A stretch of DNA of 58,429 bases from Pseudomonadota bacterium (GTDB lineage Bacteria > Myxococcota_A > UBA796 > SXON01). The DNA is taken from positions 1 through 58,429 of the forward strand of contig SXON01000127.1 of the NCBI GenBank assembly GCA_005778355.1. Reading direction: 5' to 3'. A program made the position numbers and the translations under genes. A model generated the notes under the pieces. The model worked only from the letters and a program-made list of their open reading frames with translations, was not told the DNA's origin and did not search any database. This document shows, in pieces, positions 1 to 8,725 of this stretch (its first letter is position 1; every line of letters starts with the position of its first letter).

Positions 1-1246
1 CGATCACCGCGAGGCCTCCGTTCATGTCGCCGTACAAGGTACAGTAGCCCACGGCCATCTCCGACGTGTTGCCGGTTGTGAGCAGCAGGTGTGCAAACTT
101 GTTGGAGGCGGCCATCAGCACCGTGCCGCGGGCGCGGGCCTGCAGGTTCTCCTCGCTGACGTCGGGCTTGCGGCCGCGGAAGAGCGGCGCCAGTGCCTCG
201 TTGAACGCGGTCCACGCGGGCGTGATGGGCACCAGCTCGAAGGGGAGGCCCAGCGCGCTCGCCAGCGCGCGAGCATCGGTGACGCTCCCTTCCGACGAGT
301 AGGGCCCCGGCATGCCGATGCCCAGCACGTTGTCGGGTCCTAGGGCCCGCGCGGCGACCGCCGCGACCAGCGCGCTGTCGATGCCGCCAGAGAGACCCAC
401 CACCGCCGAGCGGAAACCCGTGCGCTGCGCGTAGTCGCGGGTGCCCATCGTGAGCGCGCTGAGCACCTCGGCGGCAAACTCGACGAAGCGCGGCGCGATC
501 GCCGGCGCGTCGGTCTCTACCAGCGACAGCCCCGTCGCGAACTGCGCCCCTTGGAACACAATCTCGCCCGCGCCGTTTGCCACCAGGGAGGCGCCGTCGA
601 ACAGTAGCTCGTCGTTACCGCCCACCATGTTCGCGTAGACGAGCGGAGCACCCGCGCGTCGGGCCTGTCGCGACACCAGTTCGGACCTAACGGCGGCCTT
701 GCCCGAGTGGAAGGGCGAGGCGCTCAGGTTGACCACCAGATCGCAGCCACGCACCCATTCCACCGGGTCGAGAGCGTAGGCATGGCGCACCAGACCGGGC
801 TCGTTCCAGATGTCCTCGCAGATGGTGACACCAAGGCGGAGACCGTCGACCAGAACCGGCCGGGGGTCGCGCTCGGGGACGAAGTAGCGACCCTCGTCGA
901 ACACGTCGTAGGTGGGAAGCAGCGACTTGTGCCGCACCGCGACGATGCGACCCCGGTGCGCGACGATCGCGCTGTTGCGTAGTCCGCCCTCGACCCAGGG
1001 CGTGCCGAAGACGACGATGCACGCCCCGCTGGCGGCGGCGACCCGCTCGGCGGCGCGTCGACAAGCCGCGACCAGGTCGGCCCGCTCGAGCAGGTCGCGC
1101 GGGGGGTAGCCCGAGAGCACCAGCTCCGGGCACACGAGCACGCGCGCGCCTGCGGCCTCAGCCTCACGGATTGCGGCGAGGCAAAGCTCAGTGTTGCCCA
1201 GGACGTCGCCGATGACCGGGCTCGCCTGGGCGATCAGGACGCGCAT
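1..1246 (-). CDS. nadE: Glutamine-dependent NAD+ synthetase (3' end outside window)
   Basis: Makes NAD+ from deamido-NAD+, with ammonia supplied by its own glutaminase domain; cytoplasmic last step of NAD biosynthesis. The gene begins with ATG at 1246 and runs off the left edge, so about 415 residues are visible. The N-terminal nitrilase-like domain shows the Glu-Lys-Cys triad at about E41 (CPELVLSGY), K107 (RHKSLLPTY) and C143 (TICEDIWNE). The ATP-pyrophosphatase signature SGGIDS lies at about 286-291, and the family motif TTGNTSEMAVGY is near the window edge. It lies 25 bases downstream of a small membrane-protein gene on the same strand and may be co-transcribed with it. The C-terminus cannot be judged. 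Confidence 0.95.
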   Translation of the reverse strand, partial: MRVLIAQASPVIGDVLGNTELCLAAIREAEAAGARVLVCPELVLSGYPPRDLLERADLVAACRRAAERVAAASGACIVVFGTPWVEGGLRNSAIVAHRGRIVAVRHKSLLPTYDVFDEGRYFVPERDPRPVLVDGLRLGVTICEDIWNEPGLVRHAYALDPVEWVRGCDLVVNLSASPFHSGKAAVRSELVSRQARRAGAPLVYANMVGGNDELLFDGASLVANGAGEIVFQGAQFATGLSLVETDAPAIAPRFVEFAAEVLSALTMGTRDYAQRTGFRSAVVGLSGGIDSALVAAVAARALGPDNVLGIGMPGPYSSEGSVTDARALASALGLPFELVPITPAWTAFNEALAPLFRGRKPDVSEENLQARARGTVLMAASNKFAHLLLTTGNTSEMAVGYCTLYGDMNGGLAVI

Positions 1247-1271
1247 TCCGCTCCCGGGTGCCGAGCGTCGC

Positions 1272-1520
1272 TCAGTAGCCGCCGGTGTTCTTCCACTGCG
1301 TGGCGTTGAGGTAGACGAGGGACGGCACGCCGAGGGCCAGGCAGACTGCGCTCAGGGCGAAGCTGCCGTTCGGGCCCAGCTCGCCCATCGCGTCCCAGCC
1401 CACGCGGTCGAGGGAGAGCGCGATGTCGGCGCCGCCGCTGTCGAACGAGAAGAGCAGGTTCATGATGCCGGTGGCGCAGAGCACGCCGCCGAGGATCCAG
1501 CCGATGGTGCGGGGGTTCAC
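1272..1520 (-). CDS. Small two-helix membrane protein, unknown function
   Basis: An 82-residue protein read from a GTG at 1520, preceded by a GAGG-like ribosome site. Two hydrophobic stretches, at about 7-25 (TIGWILGGVLCATGIMNLL) and 53-70, suggest two membrane helices with a short polar loop (DSGGADIALSLDRVGW) between them. Longer reading through the same frame upstream would only be antisense to the next gene, so the GTG start is preferred. It sits 25 bases upstream of nadE on the same strand. I recognise no family. Confidence 0.6.
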   Translation of the reverse strand: MNPRTIGWILGGVLCATGIMNLLFSFDSGGADIALSLDRVGWDAMGELGPNGSFALSAVCLALGVPSLVYLNATQWKNTGGY

Positions 1521-1622
1521 GAGGGCCTCGGGGAGGGGGGCGCGGCCTAACGCGCGGGGAGGGGATCGGCACGGCAGGTCTGCGCTCGCCGGGGTGTTAG
1601 GAGCGGTTGCCTGGAGGGAGCC

Positions 1623-2243
1623 GTGCTCAGTCTGCTCTTCATCGCCACCGCCGCCGCGCAGGATGGCGACGTGGGTCTGTACGCGGCCGCGCCCCCGGCC
1701 GGTTCCGCCTTCGTCCGCGTGGTCAACGCCGGCGGCGCGGCGCTCACCGGGAAGGTGGGGAAATACAGCACTGGCAGCATCGCGCCCGGCGTGGCGTCGC
1801 CCTACTACGCGGTGCCGGGGGGCGACGTGGCCCTTGCCCTCGGGCAGAAATCGCAGACCGTCCAGGCAACCGCCGGCAGCTTCGTCACCGTCGTCAGCGG
1901 CATGCCCGGCAAGGGCGACGGCGTGGTGATGCCCGACACGCTGTCGGCAAACCGCGCCAAGGCGACGATCCTCCTGTACAACGTGTCGTCGCAGGCGGGC
2001 GTCGATCTCGCCACGGCCGACGGCAAGGTGACGGTCTTCACCGACGTGCCCGTTGGCACCGAGGTGATGAAGGAGGTCAATGCGATCAGCATCGGCTTCA
2101 CCGTGCTGGGGCCAACGAGCCCGGTCACCACCTTCCCCACCGCCACTCTCGAGCGCGGTGCCGCCTACAGCGTGGTGGTGTACGAGAGCGCCGGCAAGCT
2201 CGCGGCCACCTGGTCGACCAACAGCACCGCCCCGGTGAAGTAG
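1623..2243 (+). CDS. algF: AlgF-like periplasmic polysaccharide O-acetylation protein
   Basis: 206 residues from a GTG at 1623 preceded by a strong GGAGGGAG site. A signal peptide (about 1-12, ending ATAAA) precedes DVGLYAAAPPAGSAFVRVVNA, which closely resembles the start of mature AlgF (LYDAAPPKGSAFVRVYNA-type). The rest is beta-rich and contains the AlgF-like blocks KATILLYNVSS, LATADGK and TLERGAAYSVVVYES. In Pseudomonas, AlgF helps pass acetyl groups to alginate in the periplasm, and the paralogue WssG serves acetylated cellulose. The next gene, 2 bases on, is AlgX-like, which supports the call. No AlgI-type MBOAT gene is in the window. Which polymer is acetylated is unknown; the cellulose operon 29 kb away is a candidate. 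Confidence 0.8.
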   Translation: MLSLLFIATAAAQDGDVGLYAAAPPAGSAFVRVVNAGGAALTGKVGKYSTGSIAPGVASPYYAVPGGDVALALGQKSQTVQATAGSFVTVVSGMPGKGDGVVMPDTLSANRAKATILLYNVSSQAGVDLATADGKVTVFTDVPVGTEVMKEVNAISIGFTVLGPTSPVTTFPTATLERGAAYSVVVYESAGKLAATWSTNSTAPVK

Positions 2244-2245
2244 CG

Positions 2246-3610
2246 GTGGTTGGCGGCGGCACGCGCTCGGGTTGGGGCGCCATCCTGGGCCTCTTGGCCG
2301 CCCTCGCCTTCGGCGGAACCGCGATCGCCGCTCCTCGCCCGATCGCGCTCTGTGAGTCCGTGCGCCAACCCAGTGACGATGAGGCAACCGAACCGCTCGT
2401 GCTCGGTCGCGACGGGTGGTTGTTCCGGGAATCTGATCTCCGGCCGGTCTACGCGGTGACGCCCGAGCTCGTGGAGGGACTGAGGCGCTGGTCGACCAAT
2501 CTCGCCGCCGGCGGCACCCGGCTCGCGATCGTGCTGTTGCCGCCGCGCGCCGTGCTCGCCGCGACGAAGGTGGATCCCGACGACCCCTTCGCGGCGGGTT
2601 TCGACGCCACCAGGGTCGCGACCCAGTACAAGGAAGCGGTGGCGGCCCTCCGTGGGGCCGGGGTGATCGTCCCGGACCTGCTCACCGCCGCCGAGGCAAG
2701 CAAGCTCGGCAGCGCCTACTTCTTCGCACGTGACCACCACTGGCGCCCGCGAGGCGCGCAAGAGGCGATGAACGCCCTCGGTGCCGAAGCGCTGTCGGCG
2801 GGCTTGCGTTTTTCGCCGGGAAGTTTCGCTAACGACGACGAGGGCGATCGTGTGCTCCACGGCAGCCTGGCCAAGCGAGTGCAGCAGGAGTGCGGCGGCG
2901 CGTTGTTCGCCGAGAAGTTTCCACGGTTCCGGTCGGTGTCGCTGGCTCCGAGCAGCGCTGCCGACCTCCTCGCCGACCTCCCCCCAGCCGAGGTGGTGCT
3001 CGCGGGCGCCTCCCACACCAACAAGGGGAACGAAGACTTGCTGAACGCCGCTGGATTCCTCCGGACCGCGCTCGGCACCGACGTGCTGAACGTGGGCGTG
3101 GACGGCGGCGGCTACAGCACCGGCCTCCTGGCCTGGCTCGAGTCGCACGCCCCGTCCGCCGCCCACCCGCGGCTCCTGGTCTGGGAGCTTGGCGGACGAG
3201 TGCCCGCCTCCATCCCGGATTTTCTCCGCGTCGTGATCCCAACGATGTATGGCGCCTGCCCGGCGCCGGTGGCGACTTGGACGGGCGAGCTCGATGAGGG
3301 GGTGACCAGTGTTTTTTCCGCGTCGGTGGTGGCCGGTGAGCACTACGTGGTGGTCGAGACGGATGACCTCTCGGTGGTGAACTTTGGCGTGCGCTTCGAT
3401 CTCGCCGACGGCACGGCCGACGTCGTCTCGGTTCGCCGCGGCACCCGCGCCGGCAACCCCGGGCGACACTTCGTCAGCGGCCCGCTCAGCGGAACAAGGC
3501 TGGCACGGGTGAGCCTCACCACCCCCGCCGGGACGCACAGCGGCGCCCGCGCGCGCTTGTGTGCTTTCCCCCCCGACGAGGCCGGCGTCAAGCGGCTGCG
3601 GGGCGGTTAG
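2246..3610 (+). CDS. algX: AlgX/AlgJ-like SGNH polysaccharide O-acetyltransferase
   Basis: 454 residues from a GTG at 2246, two bases after the AlgF-like stop, so translation is probably coupled. A signal peptide (about 1-29, ending GGTAIAA) sends it to the periplasm. The catalytic residues of the AlgX/AlgJ SGNH fold are visible: D163 and H165 in ARDHHWRP and S256 in LAGASHTN. Blocks such as VLGRDGWLF and FLRVVIPTMYG, and a beta-rich tail from about 350, match AlgX with its carbohydrate-binding module. It would move acetyl groups onto an exported polymer. I chose AlgX over AlgJ because of the tail; the substrate is not shown by the sequence. Confidence 0.8.
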   Translation: MVGGGTRSGWGAILGLLAALAFGGTAIAAPRPIALCESVRQPSDDEATEPLVLGRDGWLFRESDLRPVYAVTPELVEGLRRWSTNLAAGGTRLAIVLLPPRAVLAATKVDPDDPFAAGFDATRVATQYKEAVAALRGAGVIVPDLLTAAEASKLGSAYFFARDHHWRPRGAQEAMNALGAEALSAGLRFSPGSFANDDEGDRVLHGSLAKRVQQECGGALFAEKFPRFRSVSLAPSSAADLLADLPPAEVVLAGASHTNKGNEDLLNAAGFLRTALGTDVLNVGVDGGGYSTGLLAWLESHAPSAAHPRLLVWELGGRVPASIPDFLRVVIPTMYGACPAPVATWTGELDEGVTSVFSASVVAGEHYVVVETDDLSVVNFGVRFDLADGTADVVSVRRGTRAGNPGRHFVSGPLSGTRLARVSLTTPAGTHSGARARLCAFPPDEAGVKRLRGG

Positions 3611-3619
3611 GTCGCGCGC

Positions 3620-4114
3620 ATGATCCTGGTCCTCCTTTTCGCTTGCGGTGAGTCGCCCGCACCCACGCCGGCCCCGGTGGCCGCTCCCCCGGCGCCGAAG
3701 GTGGAGGAGCACGCTGCCCCCGCCGCCGCGCCGCGCCCGACTTTCGCTTGCTGTGACACGCCCGAGGCGAGCGCCGTTCTCGAGTCCTATGTGGGCGTCA
3801 ATACGGCGCTCGCGGCCGACAAGTCAGCGGCCGAGCCCCTCGCGGCGCTGGCGGCCGCCACGCAGAAGGAGCTACCCGAGGTGTCGCAGGCGCTCGGGCC
3901 ACTCGCTTCGATGGACATCGCTGGCCAGCGCCAGGGGCTGAACCCGCAGGCGGCGGCGATCATCACCTATTTGCGGGCGCACAAGGGGGGAGCCGCGACC
4001 GTGTCCGAGGCTTTCTGCCCCATGGCCAACGCCAGCTGGGTGCAGACCGGCGAGACTGTCGCCAACCCCTACTATGGCAGCGAGATGCTGACCTGCGGCT
4101 ACTTCAAGGAGTGA
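3620..4114 (+). CDS. Lipoprotein with DUF3347-like domain
   Basis: 164 residues. The predicted lipidation Cys is residue 9 (MILVLLFAC), and an in-frame TAG lies three codons before the ATG with no alternative start between, so the very short signal is real as drawn. A Pro/Ala-rich tether (about 12-40) leads to a domain (about 44-164) with an early CC pair and the C-terminal signature CPMAN...W...E...NPYYGSEMLTCG, typical of DUF3347, a domain found near metal-efflux components. C133, M135 and C159 could bind a metal ion. It lies 9 bases after the AlgX-like gene and 2 bases before the thiolase. Confidence 0.75.
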   Translation: MILVLLFACGESPAPTPAPVAAPPAPKVEEHAAPAAAPRPTFACCDTPEASAVLESYVGVNTALAADKSAAEPLAALAAATQKELPEVSQALGPLASMDIAGQRQGLNPQAAAIITYLRAHKGGAATVSEAFCPMANASWVQTGETVANPYYGSEMLTCGYFKE

Positions 4115-4116
4115 GC

Positions 4117-5259
4117 ATGGGCACCGCCTACATCGTCGACGCCGTCCGCACCCCGCTCACCCGAGTGGGCAAGGGGCAGTCCGCCCTCAGCAAACATCGC
4201 CCCGACCAGCTCGGCGCGCACGTGCTCCGCGCGCTGGTGGAGCGCAACGGGGTGGATCCCGCGTGGGTGAACGACGTGGTGATGGGCTGCGTCACCCAGG
4301 TAGGTGAGCAAGGGCTCAACGTGGCGCGCAACGCCGCGCTGGTGGCGGGCTTCCCGGTGGATGTCACCGGGGTGAGCGTCAACCGCATGTGCGGATCCTC
4401 TCAGCAGGCGCTCAACTTCGCCGCGATGGGCGTGGCCTCCGGCTTCCAGGAGCTCGTCATCGCCGGTGGCGTGGAGAGCATGAGCCGCGTGCCGATGGGC
4501 AGCGACATGTTCCTCAATGGGAACCCCGCGCTCCCGGCACCGGAGATGAGTTGGAAGTACAGCATCGTGCCGCAGGGCACGAGCGCCGAGCTGGTGGCTC
4601 AACGCTTCTGCCTGTCGCGACAGGAACTTGATGAGTACAGCGTGGAGTCGCACCGCCGCGCGGCTCTTGCGCAGTCGCAGGGCTGGTTCGACCGGGAGAT
4701 CGTCCCGGTGGGAGATGTGGCGAGAGACGACGGCATCCGGGCCTCCACCGTGGCCGACCTCGGCAAGCTCAAGCCCGCGTTCGCGGCCGACGGCGTCATC
4801 ACGGCGGCGTCGTCGTCGCAGATCACCGACGGCGCCGCCGCCGTGCTGGTGGCGAGCGAGTCGGCGGTGAAACGCTACAACCTCAAGCCTCGTGCGCGGG
4901 TAGTGGCGATGGCAACCGCGGGTTGCGACCCCACCATCATGCTGACTGCGCCCATCCCGGCCACCCGCAAGGCCCTGGCACAGGCGAGTCTCGGCATCGG
5001 CGACATCGACGCCGTCGAGATCAACGAGGCCTTCGCCTCGTTGGCGCTCGGTTGCGGCCGGGCGCTGGAGTTCGACTTCCAGAAGACCAACGTGCACGGA
5101 GGCGCCATCGCCCTGGGGCACCCACTCGGTGCCTCGGGCGCACGCTTGACGGCGACGCTCCTCGGCGTGCTCGAGCGCACGGGCGGGCGGCGCGGCCTCG
5201 TGACGATGTGCATCGGCTTCGGCCAGGGCACGGCCACGATCATCGACCGCGAGATTTGA
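4117..5259 (+). CDS. Acetyl-CoA acetyltransferase / 3-ketoacyl-CoA thiolase
   Basis: 380 residues. The ATG at 4117 lies 6 bases after AAGGAG and is preferred to the GTG at 4111. All thiolase landmarks are present: acylated nucleophile C92 in NRMCGSSQQA, GGVESMSRVP, the NEAFA motif, H335 in GHPLGASGAR and C365 in MCIGFGQG. Such enzymes condense or cleave acyl-CoAs in fatty-acid oxidation, ketone metabolism or acetoacetyl-CoA formation. The length is usual for the family. Neighbours are not lipid genes, so biosynthetic and degradative roles cannot be separated here. The stop overlaps the next start (TGATG). Confidence 0.93.
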   Translation: MGTAYIVDAVRTPLTRVGKGQSALSKHRPDQLGAHVLRALVERNGVDPAWVNDVVMGCVTQVGEQGLNVARNAALVAGFPVDVTGVSVNRMCGSSQQALNFAAMGVASGFQELVIAGGVESMSRVPMGSDMFLNGNPALPAPEMSWKYSIVPQGTSAELVAQRFCLSRQELDEYSVESHRRAALAQSQGWFDREIVPVGDVARDDGIRASTVADLGKLKPAFAADGVITAASSSQITDGAAAVLVASESAVKRYNLKPRARVVAMATAGCDPTIMLTAPIPATRKALAQASLGIGDIDAVEINEAFASLALGCGRALEFDFQKTNVHGGAIALGHPLGASGARLTATLLGVLERTGGRRGLVTMCIGFGQGTATIIDREI

Positions 5260-5771
5260 TGCGGGCGCTCCTCGTCGGCTCCCCTGGACGCACGCCTTTC
5301 TGCGGGCACTTCCGCGGCGCGGCGCGCCACGGCGAGGTGAGCGTGTGCTGGGCGGGGCGCCTGCGTGGCACCGGGAGCCCCGAGGAGGGCTGGGCGGCGG
5401 CGGAGGAGGCGAGGTCGGCGCTGGCGAGTCTCACGAGCTCGCCGGGCGCCGACCGCTTCGCGCTGATCGACGCGACCTGGACCGCGCTTCGTGCGCTCGA
5501 CCATCGTGACCTCAGCGTGCTCATCGCGGCCAGCGATCCCGGCGGCGTCTCGCTCGCCGCGTGTGGTCTCGACGCCGTCTACACCCACGGCCAGCCGCTC
5601 GTGGAATCCGGTCACCCGCTGCTTGGCGAGCCGGGGATCCCCGAGCGCAGCGGCTACTTCCAGCCCGAGGTCGGCGCGGGCGAGGGGATGTCCCTGGACT
5701 TCGTGGGCGTGCCCGTGGGCGCTCGTTACCCGACGAGCGACGTGTCCGCCGCCTGCGGAGTACGGGCGTGA
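5259..5771 (+). CDS. Hypothetical protein, coupled to thiolase
   Basis: 170 residues; the ATG overlaps the thiolase stop (TGATG), and its own stop overlaps the next gene's GTG (GTGA). No signal peptide or membrane helix. It contains RFALIDATWTALRALDHRDLSVLIAASD, which resembles a regulatory or sensor-type fold, and the phrase FRGAARHGEVSVCW near the start. I do not recognise a family. The tight overlaps on both sides say it is a real gene in the same transcript as the thiolase. Confidence 0.6.
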   Translation: MRALLVGSPGRTPFCGHFRGAARHGEVSVCWAGRLRGTGSPEEGWAAAEEARSALASLTSSPGADRFALIDATWTALRALDHRDLSVLIAASDPGGVSLAACGLDAVYTHGQPLVESGHPLLGEPGIPERSGYFQPEVGAGEGMSLDFVGVPVGARYPTSDVSAACGVRA

Positions 5772-6667
5772 GCGGCAAGAAACGCTCCGGAAAACGGCAG
5801 GATACCGGCGGTTTGCCGTTCATCGACGCGAGTAGCGGCGACGTGCCCTTCGCCGACGAGCCGACCACGCCTCGCGACGCGGTGCCCCTCCCTGGGCCCA
5901 CCCCGGGACGCCCCGCCTGGGGCCGCGGCGCGGCGGTCGCCAACGACGACGACGCCCGTGCGCAGATCGACACCATCCTCGACGCCGCCCGCATGATGGA
6001 CGACCCCGCGCCGCTCCTGGCGATGCTCGCCGAGAAAGCGCCGGTGGCCCTCGCCGAGGTGTGCTGCGGCTCGCGAGCGCCAGGCGGGGTGGCCTTCGTA
6101 CGTGCTTCGCTCGCCCACGTCGATCTGCTCGAGGGCCAGGTCACCCCACGCGGCCTGTACGTTCGCCTGCTGGAACTGTGTCGCGATGATGTCGAGGCGC
6201 GACTCGCGGTGCTCGGCGTCGCGGCCGAGCGTTTCCCGGCGGCGAGCTGGGTGGTGAAGCTCTCCCGAAAGGTGGAGGGCAACCGAGCCGGTTGTGTGCA
6301 CCTCGTGGCGGCGGTGTCACACCCGAGCTTCGCCCAGGTGTGCACCGCGCACGCCGAGGTGGGCCACGTGGAGGGCCTGCTCCACGCGGCCGCCGCGACC
6401 GGGCGAGGCGAGCCGGCCGCCGCGCTGCTCGCGGTTGACCCAGCCTTCGCGGCTCGGGCCGCGGCGCTGGCCCTGAGCCACAGCCCAAGCTCCTCGGTCG
6501 TCGCGCACCTAGCCGCCGGGTGGGGCGCCGAACCCGACGCCATCGTGTCGCGAATCGTCCCGCAGCTGCGCACCAGGGCCGCGGCCGAGGCGCTACTGGC
6601 CTGGTCGCGTCACCTGCCTCACACGGCGCGAATCCTCCGGGCCGTCATCCCGGGGATGGCACGTTAG
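5768..6667 (+). CDS. Hypothetical alpha-helical repeat protein
   Basis: 299 residues from a GTG overlapping the previous stop (GTGA). The first 50 residues are basic then disordered (SGKKRSGKRQDTGG, Pro-rich). The remaining part, about 65-299, is Ala/Leu/Val-rich with regularly spaced helices such as LLAMLAEKAPVALAEV and AAAALLAV, like a helical-repeat (HEAT/TPR-like) scaffold. No catalytic motif is seen. Probably cytoplasmic, since there is no signal peptide. Function unknown. Confidence 0.6.
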   Translation: MSGKKRSGKRQDTGGLPFIDASSGDVPFADEPTTPRDAVPLPGPTPGRPAWGRGAAVANDDDARAQIDTILDAARMMDDPAPLLAMLAEKAPVALAEVCCGSRAPGGVAFVRASLAHVDLLEGQVTPRGLYVRLLELCRDDVEARLAVLGVAAERFPAASWVVKLSRKVEGNRAGCVHLVAAVSHPSFAQVCTAHAEVGHVEGLLHAAAATGRGEPAAALLAVDPAFAARAAALALSHSPSSSVVAHLAAGWGAEPDAIVSRIVPQLRTRAAAEALLAWSRHLPHTARILRAVIPGMAR

Positions 6668-6697
6668 GTCGGGCGCGCCCCCGAGAGAGGTACGTCG

Positions 6698-8725
6698 ATG
6701 TCGCAGAGGCTGAGCACCTGGTGCCGGTGTGGGGAGTGCATGGCCGCGCTCCTCGCCACCGTGGAGGGTGGGCGCATCGTGTCGCTCGTCCCGAATGAAG
6801 ACGACGCCATGGGGCGACACGGCGCCTGCGGCACCTGTCTCGCGAGCATGGACGCCGCGAACGATCCGCGGCGAATCAAGCGTCCTCGTCGACGCGGCGC
6901 CGGTGGCTGGGAGGAGATCGACTGGGACACGGCCATCAGTGAGATCGCCGCGCGGCTCAAGGACATCCGCAAGCAGTCGGGCGCTCGCGCCATCGCCACC
7001 TACGCCGGCGCACCGGTGGGCACCCACAGTCGGGGCCTCGCCCGTACGCTCGCGTTTTCGCTTGGGTTGGGCACGCCAAACCTGTTCTCGCCGCTCTCGC
7101 AGGTGGGTGGTCCCTGGTTGCGCGCCACCGAGCTGATGCTCGGGCACCCGGCCGCGTTGCAGGGCGACGTGGGCCGGGCCCACTACGTGCTGCTCCTGGG
7201 GGCGAACCAGGAGGCCCAGGGCTGGGGTCCGATGCAAGGCGGCCGCAACTGGGCGGCCGACCTCGCCTTCTCGCGGAAGACCAAGGGCACCAAGGTGATC
7301 GCCGCCGACCCGCGGCGCACGCCCATCGCCGCCGGTGCCGACCAGCACCTGCAGATTCGACCGGGCACGGAGCTCTTCATGCTCCTCGGCATGATCGACC
7401 AGATCTGCAAGAACAACTGGCACGAGTCGCAGTACGTGCGTGACTTCTGTCGCGGTTACCCGGAGCTCGTGGCGGCGGTCGCGCCCTGGACCACTGAGCG
7501 TGCGGGTGCGATCTGTGGTGTGAACGCCGACGAGATCGCCGGCGTGGCCCTGAAGTTCAGCCGCGCGGCGATGGCCGTCGCGCACCGCTCGCCACAGGCG
7601 CTGCAGAGTGAGCACGGCACGCTCACCGCCTGGGCCATCCTCGTGCTGCACGCCATCACCGCAAACCTCCTGCGTCCCGGTGGCGTCTACGAGAACAAGG
7701 GCGTGCTCGACATCCACGCCGTCGTGAGCCAGCTACCCACCGCGAAGGCGCCGCGCACCCGCGTGGGCGACTTCCCGCTTCTCTGTTTGCAGGCGCCGGG
7801 CGCGCTCCTGGCCGACGAGATCGGCATGCCCGGCGAAGGGCAGGTCCGCGCGCTCTTATCCGTCCACGGCAACCCGGCACGCGAGCTGCCCGGTGGCGAG
7901 CGCCTCCGCGCCGCCTTGTCGAGCCTCGATCTGCTCGTGGCCATCGACATCGCCGGCAACGAGACCACCGAGCTCGCGCATTACGTCCTGCCCTCGACGC
8001 ACCCCTGGGAGCGGGAAGACCTCCACCTTCACGACACGAGCATCCTCCCCTACCGCACCACCGCCTACACGCCCGCGCTGGTCGCGCCCCCGGGCGAGGC
8101 CCGGTCGGAGGCCGAGATCTTGTCGGAGCTGTTCCGCGCCATCGGCCCCACGATCCGGGGCGGGACGCACGGCGCGCACCTGCGTGCGCTGGGCGCCTAC
8201 CTCGCGGCGACCGACCTCGCGCCGTGGGAGGAACGGCTCCTCGCTCACAGCGACACCGTCGACCTGCCCACGCTCAAGTCCGCCGGCACCTGGTGGGGCG
8301 GCGAGGTGGATCGTGCAACGTGGCGAGTGACGACGCCAAGCGGGAAGATCGACTTGTTTCCGACTGAGATCGCAGGCGCGCTCGCTGCCTTGCGTCCCCC
8401 GGTGGCGGTGGGGGGTGGCGACAAGTGGCTGCTCACGTCGGCCGCTCGCGACGGCGCCACGCGGAGCTTCGACCGCCATGGCGACCCCGGGGTCACCCTT
8501 CATTCCTCAGCCGGCTTCGCCGAGGGCGCGCGCGTTCGTGTCGCGACCTCGGCGGGGAGTGTCGAGGCGGTGGTGCACCTCGATGACACGCTCCGGAGCG
8601 ACGTCGTCGACCTGCCATGTGGCTACGCGGTGGACGCGTTGGCCCTGGTGCCCACCGACCGTCTCGACCCGCTCTCCGGATGCCCCGCGATGTCGGGCCT
8701 GAGCTGCCGGGTGGAGCCGGCCTGA
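6698..8725 (+). CDS. Molybdopterin-dependent oxidoreductase, catalytic subunit-like
   Basis: 675 residues; the ATG at 6698 follows GAGAGAGG. It has the architecture of the formate dehydrogenase / DMSO reductase family: a short Fe-S segment at the N-terminus, then the molybdopterin domains (WDTAISEIA, LLLGANQEAQGWG, VIAADPRRTPIAAGADQHLQIRPGTE cut into pieces along about 75-230) and a C-terminal MopB cap. Two oddities: the cysteine pattern is C-x-C-x2-C at residues 9-14 with a distant ACGTC rather than the usual CxxCxxxC, and I see no Cys at the expected metal-ligand site (the text there reads SQVGGPWLRA). No twin-arginine signal and no Fe-S or membrane subunit is next door. Substrate unknown. 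Confidence 0.85.
   Translation: MSQRLSTWCRCGECMAALLATVEGGRIVSLVPNEDDAMGRHGACGTCLASMDAANDPRRIKRPRRRGAGGWEEIDWDTAISEIAARLKDIRKQSGARAIATYAGAPVGTHSRGLARTLAFSLGLGTPNLFSPLSQVGGPWLRATELMLGHPAALQGDVGRAHYVLLLGANQEAQGWGPMQGGRNWAADLAFSRKTKGTKVIAADPRRTPIAAGADQHLQIRPGTELFMLLGMIDQICKNNWHESQYVRDFCRGYPELVAAVAPWTTERAGAICGVNADEIAGVALKFSRAAMAVAHRSPQALQSEHGTLTAWAILVLHAITANLLRPGGVYENKGVLDIHAVVSQLPTAKAPRTRVGDFPLLCLQAPGALLADEIGMPGEGQVRALLSVHGNPARELPGGERLRAALSSLDLLVAIDIAGNETTELAHYVLPSTHPWEREDLHLHDTSILPYRTTAYTPALVAPPGEARSEAEILSELFRAIGPTIRGGTHGAHLRALGAYLAATDLAPWEERLLAHSDTVDLPTLKSAGTWWGGEVDRATWRVTTPSGKIDLFPTEIAGALAALRPPVAVGGGDKWLLTSAARDGATRSFDRHGDPGVTLHSSAGFAEGARVRVATSAGSVEAVVHLDDTLRSDVVDLPCGYAVDALALVPTDRLDPLSGCPAMSGLSCRVEPA

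Noticed and set aside
1272..2387. A 371-residue minus-strand frame through the AlgF-like gene
   Set aside because: Only its last 82 codons look like protein; the rest is antisense to algF.
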